Assembly (NCBI GenBank): GCA_017984135.1
Contig: JAGNZZ010000001.1
Location: 29,856 to 72,151 of the forward strand
Source of the DNA: Chitinophagales bacterium
Lineage (GTDB): Bacteria > Bacteroidota > Bacteroidia > Chitinophagales > JADIYW01
Length of the DNA stretch: 42,296 bases
Reading direction: 5' to 3'
Of this stretch, positions 7,286-16,126 are shown one piece after another. A model generated the notes under the pieces. It was not told the DNA's origin, ran no database searches, and saw only the letters and a program-made list of their open reading frames with translations. Positions within the stretch are counted from its first letter, which is position 1. Every line of letters starts with the position of its first letter. Both the position numbers and the translations under genes were made by a program.

Positions 7286-9025
7286 TTATAAAATATCATT
7301 CCATATTTTTTTGTCTTTCAATAGTATTTCACGCAATAATCGAACTGGTGGCATTCCGTTATCTAATGCTGCATCGTGGAATTTTTGTAAACTAAAGCTC
7401 GTTCCTTCTTGTGTTTTGTAGTCTTCGCGTAATTTTAAAAATTGCAATTTTCCTAATGTATAAAACAAATAACCTGGATCATAAGTACCACGTAAGGCTT
7501 CTTGTCGAGATGGTTTTTCGCCTTGGTGCCAATTGTCCATAAAAAATTGAGTAGCATCCTCAACATTCATGTTGTGGCAATGCATTTTAATAGAAACACA
7601 CAAACGGCATAAACGCAACAAAGCATCACCGGATTGTGCAATACGATATTTTGCTGCTTTAATGGCATCACCACCATTGCAAAAACCTTCATCTATCATC
7701 ATTTTTTCGGTATAATGTGCCCAACCTTCAATAAAGGCGTAGCTGCCAAATATTTTTTGAATTTTAGAAGCTGAAGAAGCATTTAAGTGTAAAAATTGTG
7801 TGTAATGTCCTGGATAGGCTTCGTGGATAGAAACAACATCTGTGGTATAAAAATTAAATGAAGCCAACCAATCTTCTTGTTGTTGTTGCGACCATTTTGG
7901 GTCAACTGGCGTAATATAATAGTATGCTTCAGTGGCTTTCTCTTCAAAAGGACCTGGCGTATCCATAGACGCAGTTGTGGTAGAGCGCGCATAAGGTGGT
8001 GTTTCTTCAATTTTTACACGCACTTCTGATGGCATGGTGATAATTTTTTTATCTACTACATATTGACGAATGGCTTCTAAATTTTTCTTGGCATCAGGAA
8101 TTAAACTTTCCGCAGTGGGATGTTCTTTTTGCACATCGTTATAGACATCAATTGAATTTTTAGTAGGATTAATTATTTTTGCAGTAGCATCAAATGAAGC
8201 CTGCTCTTTTTTCAATTCTTCCAAACCAATTTTTAAAATTTCATCAGCTGTCATCGATATTTCTTCACTGAAAAGCAACATTTTTTCAAAATTTTCTTTT
8301 CCAATGGCATATCGTTGATTGGCTTTTGGTAATTTTTCTTTTTCTAAATAATTTGCATAATCATGCAGTGCAGCGATGGCTTTATGGTTTACTTCGTTAA
8401 ACCTTTTCATCAATACGCTATCTTTTACTTCTTTAAGCGCGACTAATAAATCTGTTTGTAAAAAGGAAGCATTGCCTTTTGCAATATCAATAGCTAATTC
8501 AATATGTGGCAATGCCAATGAATCTTGTAAATTAAGTTTTGCATTTTCAAAGATGGCTGGAATTTTTTCTTCTATAGCAATAATAGATTTTACTTGTTGT
8601 TCGATTGGTGCAAAATTTCGTTTTACATAAATATTCAAATCAAAAGAATTGGAATAGGTCATTGGATTGGTAGAAAACGTTTTTAAGTCTTCTAGTTGGA
8701 ATAATTCTGATTGAATATTGGAACAAATCATTTTCCAATCGAAATACGTTTTTGAACTTAATGATGCTGAATTAAAATCAGTAAATTTATTTTGATACTC
8801 TTTTAATCTACTAATTTCTGCTTGTATAGATGCTTTACTAAAATCATTAATTTTTCCATCATAATTGTGCAAGCCTAAGTAAACGCCATATTGTGGTCTC
8901 CATTCTAGAAAACCATCAACGTATTCATCGGCTAATTTTAGGAAATCAGCATCTTTGTTTTGTGTGGAGCATTGTGTTAAAAAAATGAACATAAATGCGA
9001 TGAAAATGAACTTAAATAGTTTCAT
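7286..9025 (-). CDS. DUF885 family lipoprotein (putative metallohydrolase)
   Basis: 579 residues. The N-terminus is a lipoprotein signal (hydrophobic run then FLTQCSTQ), so the mature protein should be anchored in the cell envelope facing the periplasm. The DUF885 family is related to zinc peptidases; the hallmark HEAYPGH near residue 400 is present, followed by a second conserved segment, EGWAHYTEKMMIDEG, with the expected Glu and His. The C-terminal region (RGTYDPGYLFYTLGKLQFLKLRED) is also typical. The substrate is unknown; peptide or carboxypeptidase-like activity is a family-level guess. Confidence 0.88.
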   Translation of the reverse strand: MKLFKFIFIAFMFIFLTQCSTQNKDADFLKLADEYVDGFLEWRPQYGVYLGLHNYDGKINDFSKASIQAEISRLKEYQNKFTDFNSASLSSKTYFDWKMICSNIQSELFQLEDLKTFSTNPMTYSNSFDLNIYVKRNFAPIEQQVKSIIAIEEKIPAIFENAKLNLQDSLALPHIELAIDIAKGNASFLQTDLLVALKEVKDSVLMKRFNEVNHKAIAALHDYANYLEKEKLPKANQRYAIGKENFEKMLLFSEEISMTADEILKIGLEELKKEQASFDATAKIINPTKNSIDVYNDVQKEHPTAESLIPDAKKNLEAIRQYVVDKKIITMPSEVRVKIEETPPYARSTTTASMDTPGPFEEKATEAYYYITPVDPKWSQQQQEDWLASFNFYTTDVVSIHEAYPGHYTQFLHLNASSASKIQKIFGSYAFIEGWAHYTEKMMIDEGFCNGGDAIKAAKYRIAQSGDALLRLCRLCVSIKMHCHNMNVEDATQFFMDNWHQGEKPSRQEALRGTYDPGYLFYTLGKLQFLKLREDYKTQEGTSFSLQKFHDAALDNGMPPVRLLREILLKDKKIWNDIL

Positions 9026-9175
9026 ATTTATTTATTATTTAGTAAAATATAGATTTAATTCTAATGCTAAAGAATTATTTGAATGGAATCAAATAGATTA
9101 GTATTAAAATGTTTGCTAAATAAAATTAGCAGTTCATTCTTGATTTTTTATATTAAATGTGAAGATTTATTGTTT

Positions 9176-10015
9176 TCAGTGATCTTGCGATTTTGCTTTG
9201 TCTTTCTTTGGAAATCGAATGGCTAAACCGGCACTGCTAATTACACGAGGTGAATTTTTTAATAAACCTGCGCCAATTGAAAAATCAACTTGAACAAATT
9301 TATTGATTAAAAATGCCATTCCTGAATTGATACGCAAATCAAATTTTTCTCCATGAGGATAGATTCCATACAATTCGAAGAAGTATTTTAATTGACGTTG
9401 TTTGGATTCATCATTTTTAAATAAATGCGTATAAGAGGTGGCAATAGCCATATTATAAGTAGGTTTTGCGTCTTCACCATTCCAAATTAATCCATAATTA
9501 TAAACCATTCCAACATTTTTAGGTAAGAATTGTTCTAAGGCAATTTTAAAATATGGAGCCATCATTTTGGTTCTAAAATTTTTAGTAGAAACATAGTTAA
9601 TACTTAAGCCACAAATAAAAGATGAAGCTGGAGCATATCGTTTGGCATCTATCATTTTTAATTTCATACCTATAAAAATGGGATGAAATCCGGTAATTGA
9701 ACCGGTATCAGATTTATAAGTAGTGGCATCACCATTTATTCTAAATTCAAAGTATTTACTAATTCCATATTTTATTAAAAACGAAGGATGTTGAATTTCG
9801 TGCGCATTGCCTTTGAAATATTTATATTCAACGCCTAATTCAACTTGGGCTTTTCCGCTGGGCACTAATAATGCACCTTCAGAAAAAGAAGGTCGTGTAC
9901 TAGAAAAATGAAAAACAGTTGGTTTGGTTTTGTTGTTGGAAACAATACTTGTATCGCTGGCTTTGATGTTGAATTTAAAAATTAAAATACAACCTAATAA
10001 AATTAAATTTCTCAT
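9176..10015 (-). CDS. Outer-membrane beta-barrel-like protein (phenol MetA/transporter type)
   Basis: 279 residues with a signal-peptide-like start (LILLGCILIFKFNIKA). The rest alternates in the manner of a small beta-barrel and ends in a basic/charged tail. Phrases such as ARPSFSEGALLVPSGKAQVE-type openings (here RPSFSEGALLVPSGKAQVEL), GISKYFEFRINGD and FHPIFIGMKLKM are typical of the outer-membrane family annotated as MetA-pathway or generic transporter. I cannot name a substrate. It stands alone between the DUF885 gene and a large intergenic region. Confidence 0.65.
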   Translation of the reverse strand: MRNLILLGCILIFKFNIKASDTSIVSNNKTKPTVFHFSSTRPSFSEGALLVPSGKAQVELGVEYKYFKGNAHEIQHPSFLIKYGISKYFEFRINGDATTYKSDTGSITGFHPIFIGMKLKMIDAKRYAPASSFICGLSINYVSTKNFRTKMMAPYFKIALEQFLPKNVGMVYNYGLIWNGEDAKPTYNMAIATSYTHLFKNDESKQRQLKYFFELYGIYPHGEKFDLRINSGMAFLINKFVQVDFSIGAGLLKNSPRVISSAGLAIRFPKKDKAKSQDH

Positions 10016-10414
10016 TGCCTAAAAATACAAATCAAGTTTTATTTTTTATATTTAATGCGTGTGTAATTACCAACAAAATTTACTAAAATAACCCATTGTG
10101 CGGTTTAAATATTTAAAAAATTGAAATAATAAAGTAAAAAAGTTGATTTAAGTAGTATCTAAAGAAGCGTGGGCTGGCAAAACCAGCGGAGCATTTGGTT
10201 TTGCCTTGTCTTTTTTGGTTACTTTTTTTGACTAAGAAAAAAAGTGACAAAAGTTTGATTTTGATAATCAATTGAATAAAAAAAACATTCTAAAATTAAA
10301 CCGCACAACGCGTTAAAATAATGATAATGCATTTTTTTACCTTGATAAAATCAAAAAAAAGACAAGTGTATAAACGTTTAGTTTGTTCAATTTATTTTTA
10401 ATAGAAAATTATTC
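10016..10414. other. Gene-free region carrying a MITE-like element
   Basis: 399 bases without a credible gene. It contains a 213-bp palindromic-ended element (10096-10308) described separately. The remainder is AT-rich, including the likely promoter zone for the glycosyltransferase that starts at 10415. Confidence 0.6.
10096..10308. mobile_element. MITE-like element with 13-bp terminal inverted repeats
   Basis: The ends TTGTGCGGTTTAA (10096-10108) and its exact reverse complement (10296-10308) enclose two inner hairpins. The first pairs GGCAAAACCA (10176-10185) with TGGTTTTGCC (10196-10205), a perfect 10-bp stem. The second pairs GTTACTTTTTTT (10218-10229) with 10237-10248, one mismatch. There is no coding capacity. 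The short string TAAAATAA occurs a few bases outside both ends (10084-10091 and 10314-10321) and could be a remnant of a target duplication. A diverged relative is at 41.19-41.35 kb. No transposase is present, so mobility is inference. Confidence 0.5.
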
Positions 10415-11377
10415 ATGAAAATTCTGCTTGTTCGTTTTTCTTCTATTGGTGATTTGGTGTTGACAAGTCCAATTATTCGTTGTTTAAAACAACAGTTGGC
10501 AAACGCCGAAATTCATTATTTAACTAAAAATATTTTTAAAGATATTTGGTCGGCAAATCCATATTTAACAAAAGTGTATGGTATAGATACGGAAGTTTTT
10601 GAATTGAAAAATGAATTAATATCGGAACAATATGACTTGATGATTGATTTACACGATTCGATTCGTTCCCATCAAGTAGCATCGCTATTAAAATGTAAAA
10701 CATTTCGTTACAACAAACAGCGTTTTAAACGTTTTATGTTGATTCAATTTAAAATTAATTGGCTGAATAATCATATTGTAGATCGATATTTTTCAGCAGT
10801 AGAAAAATTAAATGTTATTAATGATGGGAAAGGATTGGATTATTTTATTCGGGAAACGGATGAAATTGGGTTTGCACAATTGCCATTTACGCATATTGCA
10901 GGATTTGGTGTTTTAGTAATAGGAGCGAAGCATTATACTAAACAAATTCCATTTGAAAAACTACAAGAAATTTGTCAGAAAACAAGCATTCCATTGATAC
11001 TTATTGGTGGTATGGAAGATGCGTATAAAGGGGCACAATTAGAAGCAATTGATAAATATAAATTATACAATGCTTGCGGAAATTACAGCATTAACCAATC
11101 GGCTTCGGTTATCAGAAAAGCTAAGTTTGTAATCACGCCAGATACAGGAATGATGCATATTGCGGCGGCTTTAAACAAACGTATCATTTCCATTTTTGGT
11201 GGTACTGAAAAACGATTGGGTTTTGCGCCATACCAAAATAATGCGCAATCTGCCATGATAGAAAATACAACAATCAAATGTCGTCCATGCCATAAACATG
11301 GATTAGATGATTGTCCTAAAAATCATTTTAGATGTATGTTGGATTTAGATATGCAAAAAGTAATTGATATAATTTAA
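10415..11377 (+). CDS. Glycosyltransferase family 9 (ADP-heptose:LPS heptosyltransferase-like)
   Basis: 320-residue GT-B glycosyltransferase. The start MKILLVRFSSIGDLVLTSPI is the hallmark of the heptosyltransferase family (GT9), and the C-terminal donor-binding region has TPDTGMMHIAAALNKRIISIFG. The usual role is adding heptose to the lipopolysaccharide inner core at the cytoplasmic face of the inner membrane; the exact acceptor cannot be told. A Cys/His cluster near the end (IKCRPCHKHGLDDCPKNHFRC) is common in Bacteroidota members. It ends 1 bp from the converging gene. Confidence 0.92.
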   Translation: MKILLVRFSSIGDLVLTSPIIRCLKQQLANAEIHYLTKNIFKDIWSANPYLTKVYGIDTEVFELKNELISEQYDLMIDLHDSIRSHQVASLLKCKTFRYNKQRFKRFMLIQFKINWLNNHIVDRYFSAVEKLNVINDGKGLDYFIRETDEIGFAQLPFTHIAGFGVLVIGAKHYTKQIPFEKLQEICQKTSIPLILIGGMEDAYKGAQLEAIDKYKLYNACGNYSINQSASVIRKAKFVITPDTGMMHIAAALNKRIISIFGGTEKRLGFAPYQNNAQSAMIENTTIKCRPCHKHGLDDCPKNHFRCMLDLDMQKVIDII

Positions 11378-11378
11378 A

Positions 11379-11975
11379 TTAACCTCGACTTCTTTCTAAT
11401 AAAATCATCATCATTAAACCTAATACTAAGCGTTCTTCTTCGCCTTTTTCAAATTTACTTAACGTATTTAAGCTAAATTTTCTTCCCCAAAATGAAGGTT
11501 CTTTTTTCAGTCTGGCAAGAATGGTTCCATCTGGGCGAGCAACAATATAAGATGGATTAAAGAAATAACCTGAAATAATTCCTAAAATTGGAATTTCACA
11601 CAATAAAGCATCCATCACTTTTACCCAAGCATTTTCTTCTTGAATTTGTAAATCTTGTTGATTGTTTTCATCATATATTTCATATCGTGCTTTCCAAATA
11701 GAAGCCCAACCTTTTCGTACTATTTTACCAACATGATTGCCTAAATGATTCGTCATATTGTAAGCTGCTGAAAAATCTAACCAACTATCTGCTTTAATAT
11801 TATAATCAATATTTTTTTTGGATTCATCCGTATAAACATTTATGTCTTCAATGAATTTGAACATTTTCTGTTTAATATAAGCAACCACTATTCCATTTGC
11901 ATCACGTGCAATAAAATCGTTGGAAAATGTAGTGATAATAAATTTAAATTCGAGTGGAAATTGAATGTTTTGCAT
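11379..11975 (-). CDS. LURP-one/scramblase-like (tubby-fold) protein, unknown function
   Basis: 198 residues without signal peptide. The pattern of short strands (FKFIITTFSNDFIARDANGIVVAYIKQK, then KWxARYEIYDENNQ-type and YIVARPDGTILARLKKEP) resembles the LURP-one-related/phospholipid-scramblase-like beta-barrel, in which a repeated strand carries phrases like ARDANG or ARPDG. A hydrophobic stretch (ALLCEIPILGIISGYFF) could be a buried helix or a membrane-touching segment. Function unknown; fold assignment is by eye and moderate. Confidence 0.5.
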   Translation of the reverse strand: MQNIQFPLEFKFIITTFSNDFIARDANGIVVAYIKQKMFKFIEDINVYTDESKKNIDYNIKADSWLDFSAAYNMTNHLGNHVGKIVRKGWASIWKARYEIYDENNQQDLQIQEENAWVKVMDALLCEIPILGIISGYFFNPSYIVARPDGTILARLKKEPSFWGRKFSLNTLSKFEKGEEERLVLGLMMMILLERSRG

Positions 11976-12021
11976 AGATTATTTTTGATATATAAATTGT
12001 TTTTAGTTTTTAAAAGTTCCA

Positions 12022-12489
12022 TTATTCGTTGTGATAAGGAAAATTATGTTGAATGGTAAATGCACGATACAATTGTTCCAAAAAAATTAAACGAATTAGT
12101 TGATGTGAAAATGTCATTTTAGATAATGAAATTTTATCGTTGGCTCGTTCGTATATTTTATCATCAAAACCAAAAGCTCCACCGATTAAAAAAATGATTT
12201 TTTTTATGGAATTGTTTTCTTTTTGTTGAATAAAAGATGCAAACTCAACCGAAGTAAGTTGCTTTCCTTTTTCGTCTAATAGAATCAAGAAATCTGTTGG
12301 CTTCAACTTGTCTAAAATTTTTTCTGCTTCCATTTTTTTTAAGTTTGCAGTTTGTTGTTGGTTCTTAATTTCAGGAATTTCTATAATTTCTATGGAATTA
12401 AATTTTTGAATTCGTTTTATAAATTCCACGCACCCTTTTTGAGTAAAATCTTGAAACGTTTTTCCTATCCACCAAATTTCTATTTTCAT
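12022..12489 (-). CDS. rlmH: 23S rRNA (pseudouridine-1915-N3)-methyltransferase
   Basis: SPOUT-class methyltransferase that methylates pseudouridine 1915 in helix 69 of 23S rRNA. Marks are MKIEIWWIGKT at the start, LLDEKGKQLTSVEFA, the SAM-pocket loop IFLIGGAFGFDD and the C-terminal trefoil-knot segment SLSKMTFSHQLIRLIFLEQLYRAFTIQHNFPYH, which is nearly invariant in the family. The frame is open from 12513, but MKIEIWW at 12487-12489 is the conserved start and gives 155 residues. It is divergent from a small lipoprotein gene, with the two start regions close together. Confidence 0.96.
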   Translation of the reverse strand: MKIEIWWIGKTFQDFTQKGCVEFIKRIQKFNSIEIIEIPEIKNQQQTANLKKMEAEKILDKLKPTDFLILLDEKGKQLTSVEFASFIQQKENNSIKKIIFLIGGAFGFDDKIYERANDKISLSKMTFSHQLIRLIFLEQLYRAFTIQHNFPYHNE

Positions 12490-12557
12490 TTTTAACTTTT
12501 TTCTACTTGACAAATATTAAAATCTTTATTAATTTGAAATATCAAAATCTAAGAGGA

Positions 12558-12743
12558 ATGGAAAATTATATTACTCTTAGAAACATAATAATCCTGTTTT
12601 TTTTAATATTAATAAGTGCTTGTCAACGAAATAGCCAAGATTTGCAAACTATTTCGTCCGAAGATAAAAATTATAATGAAGTAAAAGAAGTGCAAAAAAT
12701 AGTAGATGAAGAAAGTGGAAAGGTAATTTATGTAATACGATGA
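12558..12743 (+). CDS. Small predicted lipoprotein
   Basis: About 61 residues. MENYITLRNIIILFFLILISACQ is a compact lipoprotein signal with lipobox LISAC, followed by a short charged mature part (NYNEVKEVQKIVDEESGKVIYVIR). The ATG at 12558 is preceded by AAGAGGA, a rare clear Shine-Dalgarno-like sequence for this window, so it was preferred to the in-frame 12507. A strong terminator follows at 12796-12827. No family recognised. Confidence 0.6.
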   Translation: MENYITLRNIIILFFLILISACQRNSQDLQTISSEDKNYNEVKEVQKIVDEESGKVIYVIR

Positions 12744-12795
12744 CAATAATTAATCTTTAGTTCATTATAATTCAAACCATAAACTATGAATAATA

Positions 12796-12827
12796 AAAAA
12801 AACTGCATCGATAGATGCAGTTTTTTT
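12796..12827. terminator. Bidirectional intrinsic terminator
   Basis: Perfect 8-bp stem ACTGCATC (12802-12809) / GATGCAGT (12814-12821), GATA loop, an A-run on the left and a T-run of seven on the right. It serves the small lipoprotein on the plus strand and rpmA on the minus strand. Confidence 0.9.
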
Positions 12828-12848
12828 ATGCTGTATGTTTTAAATGGA

Positions 12849-13100
12849 TTAAGCAGTTACGTTAACAAATGTTCTGTCTTTGTACCCTTTTGTAAAGCTA
12901 ATTTTTCCATCAGTTAAAGCAAAGATAGTGTGGTCTTTACCTAAGCCAACACCTTCACCTGGATGAAATTTTGTTCCACGTTGACGAATAATAATATTAC
13001 CTGCAATTGCAGCTTGTCCACCGTATAATTTTACACCTAATCGTTTACTGTGTGATTCTCTACCGTTTCTGGAACTACCGACACCTTTCTTGTGAGCCAT
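12849..13100 (-). CDS. rpmA: 50S ribosomal protein L27
   Basis: 83 residues, nearly invariant family sequence: [29 protein letters not shown], then [27 protein letters not shown]. The N-terminal tail reaches the peptidyl-transferase centre. There is no N-terminal extension of the Firmicutes type that needs cleavage. It lies 31 bp downstream of rplU in the standard rplU-rpmA operon and ends at a strong terminator. Confidence 0.98.
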   Translation of the reverse strand: MAHKKGVGSSRNGRESHSKRLGVKLYGGQAAIAGNIIIRQRGTKFHPGEGVGLGKDHTIFALTDGKISFTKGYKDRTFVNVTA

Positions 13101-13131
13101 TTTATTTTAATTTTTAGAGTTGAATAATGAA

Positions 13132-13440
13132 TTAAGCGATTTTGTCAATTTTCAATTTAGTGTAAGATTGTCTAAAGCCGTTTTTAACTTTATATCCTTT
13201 TCTACGTTTTTTCTTGAAAACGATTACTTTATCGCCTTTGGTATGTTCTACAATGGTTGCAGAAATAGAAGCACCACTAATTGTTGGTGTGCCTACTTTT
13301 GTACCTGCATCACTTGTTACTAATAATACTTTATCTAAAGTAACTTTATCGCCGGCATTGCCATCTAACTTTAACACGAAAAGTTCTTGCTGTTCATTTA
13401 CGTTATACTGATGTCCGCCTATTTCTACAATTGCATTCAT
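13132..13440 (-). CDS. rplU: 50S ribosomal protein L21
   Basis: 102 residues from MNAIVEIGGHQYNVNEQQELFV, which is the conserved start; the frame upstream to 13533 is untranslated leader. The C-terminal HTKGDKVIVFKKKRRKGYKVKNGFRQSYTKLKI is the L21 signature. It binds 23S rRNA domain in the large subunit. First gene of the rplU-rpmA operon; a TAnnTTTG element sits about 20 bp upstream. Confidence 0.97.
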   Translation of the reverse strand: MNAIVEIGGHQYNVNEQQELFVLKLDGNAGDKVTLDKVLLVTSDAGTKVGTPTISGASISATIVEHTKGDKVIVFKKKRRKGYKVKNGFRQSYTKLKIDKIA

Positions 13441-13459
13441 ATATCTCTTTTTTGGACTG

Positions 13460-13467
13460 CAAATATA
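13460..13467 (-). promoter_or_regulatory. -7 element of the rplU-rpmA promoter (TATATTTG)
   Basis: Minus-strand TATATTTG followed by CA, a form often seen at strong Bacteroidota promoters. It lies 20 bp before the rplU ATG, implying a leader of roughly a dozen bases. No TTG is found at 19-21 bases upstream. Confidence 0.55.
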
Positions 13468-13755
13468 GTTATTTTTTATTGATTTTCTTATAGTTAATGT
13501 TGATTTTTTATTAAGTCCACATCTTATCCACAATTACGTATTTTTTTATTTAATTTGTTGTATATCAATTATTTAGTTTAATTAAGTCTCATTGATTTCA
13601 AATTTTCAGATACTTTTCCCTTTTTTATTTTTTAATTTCAAGGTGCATTTGAGTTCATCTGCGGTGCCAGATACTTTAATTTTTTCATAATTATAGTATG
13701 GAAAGTAATTGTACGCTAATTGGTTTCGATACTTGAATTTTTGAAAGATAACCTT
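13468..13755. other. Intergenic region with a possible gene remnant after the M48 protease
   Basis: Between rplU and the stop of the M48 protease gene. On the minus strand, 13606-13755 is open for 49 codons directly in frame after the TAG stop of the protease and reads like coding sequence (contains QLAYNYFPYYNYEKIKVSGT). It has no start codon of its own, so it is either a decayed gene fragment or chance. The rest, 13468-13605, shows only AT-rich sequence. Confidence 0.4.
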
Positions 13756-15006
13756 CTATTTCAATAAATTTCTAACACGTTCTAGCAATGGTGGATGCGA
13801 ATAATGAAAAAATACATACCATTTATTTGGATTTAAATTAGATAAATTGTTGGCAGATAGTTTTCGTAAAGCACTAATTAAATGTTCGCCAGTGCCTACG
13901 TTTTGTTTGGCATAATTATCTGCTTCATATTCATTTTTTCGTGAAAATATATTCATAAAAATTCCAGTAATGGTTGAGATTGGACTAAATAGCAAACTAA
14001 ATGCAATTAAACCTAAATGAAAGATAGGTGTTTCACTTTGCCAACCTAACGCATGTGTTAAACCTGGTTTATTGATGAATAATTGAAGGATAAATAAAAT
14101 AATTCCCATTTGTACAATGCCAATCAGCATTCCTTTTTGTATATGTTTCATTTTATAATGCCCAACTTCGTGCGCCAATACACTTACTAGCTCTTCTTCA
14201 GTTTGTTCATTGATTAGTGTATCAAATAAAACGATTGTTTTTTTATTGCCAATTCCACTAAAGTAAGCATTGGCTTTAGTACTTCGTTTGGAGCCATCTA
14301 TTACAAAAATATTGGTTAATGGGAAATTTACTTTTTGTGCGAATGCTTCAATTTTTGTGCGTAAAGTTCCTTCTTCCAATGGCACTAGTTTATTAAAAAC
14401 AGGTACAATTAAGCTGGTATAAAACATCGTAAAAAATAAAGTAAATGCAGTAAACAGCGCCCATGCATACCACCAAAATGAATTGCCGGCAATCATGTAA
14501 AACCAAACAAATAAGCTTAATAAAACACCTCCAATAATGGCGCCTAAAACATATCCTTTAATTTTGTCAGCCAGATAGGTTTTCCATGTCATTTTATTGA
14601 AACCGAAATTTTCTTCTATTTTAAAAATTCCATAAATTTCAAAAGGCAATCCTATGATATCTGAAAGCACAGCAAAAGCACCAAAAAATAAAAGCGCTTG
14701 CCAAATTGGAGAAGCCGTTATTGAAGCAACCCAATCATGTGCATACGCAAATCCTTTCAGCCATAAAAATAGAACGGTTATTGTGGTACTTAGTATCGTT
14801 GCAATATTGCTGAGTTGTTCTTTTGCATGATGGTATTGACGTGCTTTTTCATATTTTTCTTTGTCATAAATGCCTTCTAATTCTTGAGGAATGGGTAAAT
14901 CCCAACTCTTAGAGTTTAATTTATCTAAGAAAAATTCCAAGATAAAATCAAATACAATAAAAATAAGAATAAAGATGGTTAAAATAGAAATTCCTTGTGT
15001 AATCAT
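13756..15006 (-). CDS. M48 family zinc metalloprotease (Ste24/CAAX protease-like)
   Basis: 416-residue multi-pass inner-membrane protease. The zinc motif HEVGH is near residue 280 in VSVLAHEVGHYKMKH, and the third ligand lies in NEYEADNYA, which fits M48. The N-terminal region (hydrophobic helices, PQELEGIYDKEKYEKARQYH) is typical of the Ste24 type rather than HtpX. Bacterial members take part in membrane-protein quality control; CAAX processing is not expected in bacteria. The C-terminus (SHPPLLERVRNLLK) is the normal family end. Divergent from the aminotransferase gene. Confidence 0.93.
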   Translation of the reverse strand: MITQGISILTIFILIFIVFDFILEFFLDKLNSKSWDLPIPQELEGIYDKEKYEKARQYHHAKEQLSNIATILSTTITVLFLWLKGFAYAHDWVASITASPIWQALLFFGAFAVLSDIIGLPFEIYGIFKIEENFGFNKMTWKTYLADKIKGYVLGAIIGGVLLSLFVWFYMIAGNSFWWYAWALFTAFTLFFTMFYTSLIVPVFNKLVPLEEGTLRTKIEAFAQKVNFPLTNIFVIDGSKRSTKANAYFSGIGNKKTIVLFDTLINEQTEEELVSVLAHEVGHYKMKHIQKGMLIGIVQMGIILFILQLFINKPGLTHALGWQSETPIFHLGLIAFSLLFSPISTITGIFMNIFSRKNEYEADNYAKQNVGTGEHLISALRKLSANNLSNLNPNKWYVFFHYSHPPLLERVRNLLK

Positions 15007-15130
15007 AGAGCAAATTTATGAAATGTTATGACTTTCAACATCTTAATGATGGATTTGGTTTATCAATTCTTTGTTATGATTATTTTTAATGTAAATTTTC
15101 ATTTCTAATTTAAATTTTATAAATTTCAGC

Positions 15131-16030
15131 ATGTTATACCACAATGATAAGTCGATTTTGTTTTTTAATGGAGATTTTAAAAATGTAAACGATTTTAGAA
15201 TAAGTCCTTTTAACCAAACATTGCATTACGGATATGGTGTTTTTGATGGACTGAGAGCATACAATGCACATCAAGCACCTCAAATATTTAAAGTAAAACG
15301 ACATTTTGAGCGGTTGCAAAAATCAGCAGAAAAGATAAATATTTCTATGCCTTATTCCGTGCAAGAAATGATTAATTATGCGTATGAACTTTTGGAGCGA
15401 AACAATATGCACGAAGCCTACATTCGACCGCTTGTTTTTATGGACAAAAATATGACTTTAAAAGCGATTGACGCAGATAAGCCTAATGTATTGATGACAT
15501 GTTGGAAATGGAATCGTTATTATCCAAATAATCATCTGAAAATTTTAGTCTCTTCGTGGCGAAGGCCACATCCACGCACTATGCCAGTAGATACTAAAGT
15601 GACAGGAAATTATGTAAATTCCATATTAGCAACGCGTGAAGCCCATCAAAATGGATATGATGATGCGTTGTTGTTAGATGTGGAAGGTTATATTGCCACA
15701 GGTCCAGGCGCATCTTTTTTTATGGAGAAAAATGGAAAATTAATTGTTCCACCAATCACTAACATTTTTCCGAGCATCACACGTGCGGTATTGATTGATA
15801 TTGCTAAGCAAATGGGCATTGATGTGATTGAAAAACAATTCGGTGTAGAGGAAGTTATTGAAGCAGAAGGAGCTTTTTTTACAGGAACAGCCTCTGAAGT
15901 AGCCGGAATTGAAAGTATAAACGGACACAAATTAAAATTACATTGGGAAGATACCATTGGTCATTTATTGCACAATCGATATAAACGCATCGTTTCCGGA
16001 AAAGATACCAATTTCTTAGAATATTTTTAA
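15131..16030 (+). CDS. ilvE: Branched-chain amino acid aminotransferase (class IV)
   Basis: 299-residue PLP-dependent fold-type IV transaminase that interconverts Leu, Ile and Val with their 2-oxoacids. Marks are the N-terminal FFNGDFKNVNDFRISPFNQTLHYGYGVFDGLRAY, the PLP Lys at about K156 in DTKVTGNYVNS, and EVIEAEGAFFTGTASEVAGI with the phosphate-binding Thr/Gly segment. D-amino acid or aminodeoxychorismate lyase relatives share the fold, but the YGVFDGLRAY phrase favours IlvE. Isolated here, not in an ilv operon. Confidence 0.9.
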   Translation: MLYHNDKSILFFNGDFKNVNDFRISPFNQTLHYGYGVFDGLRAYNAHQAPQIFKVKRHFERLQKSAEKINISMPYSVQEMINYAYELLERNNMHEAYIRPLVFMDKNMTLKAIDADKPNVLMTCWKWNRYYPNNHLKILVSSWRRPHPRTMPVDTKVTGNYVNSILATREAHQNGYDDALLLDVEGYIATGPGASFFMEKNGKLIVPPITNIFPSITRAVLIDIAKQMGIDVIEKQFGVEEVIEAEGAFFTGTASEVAGIESINGHKLKLHWEDTIGHLLHNRYKRIVSGKDTNFLEYF

Positions 16031-16114
16031 GACTACTGGATATAATTGGATTACCACTATGTAAAAACTATTTTTACTTAAAACTCGATATTATAAAATT
16101 GAAAGGTAAATAAT

Positions 16115-16122
16115 TACTTTTG
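16115..16122 (+). promoter_or_regulatory. Probable -7 element of alaS (TACTTTTG)
   Basis: Matches TAnnTTTG and ends only 4 bases before the alaS ATG at 16127. If used, transcription would start at or beside the start codon. No TTG at the -33 distance. Confidence 0.35.
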
Positions 16123-16126
16123 TCCC

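Noticed and set aside
10256-10274. TTGAT and ATCAA half-sites near 10.26 kb resembling an Fnr box
   Set aside because: Spacing is 1 or 7 bases rather than 4, and they lie inside the MITE-like element with no suitable promoter.
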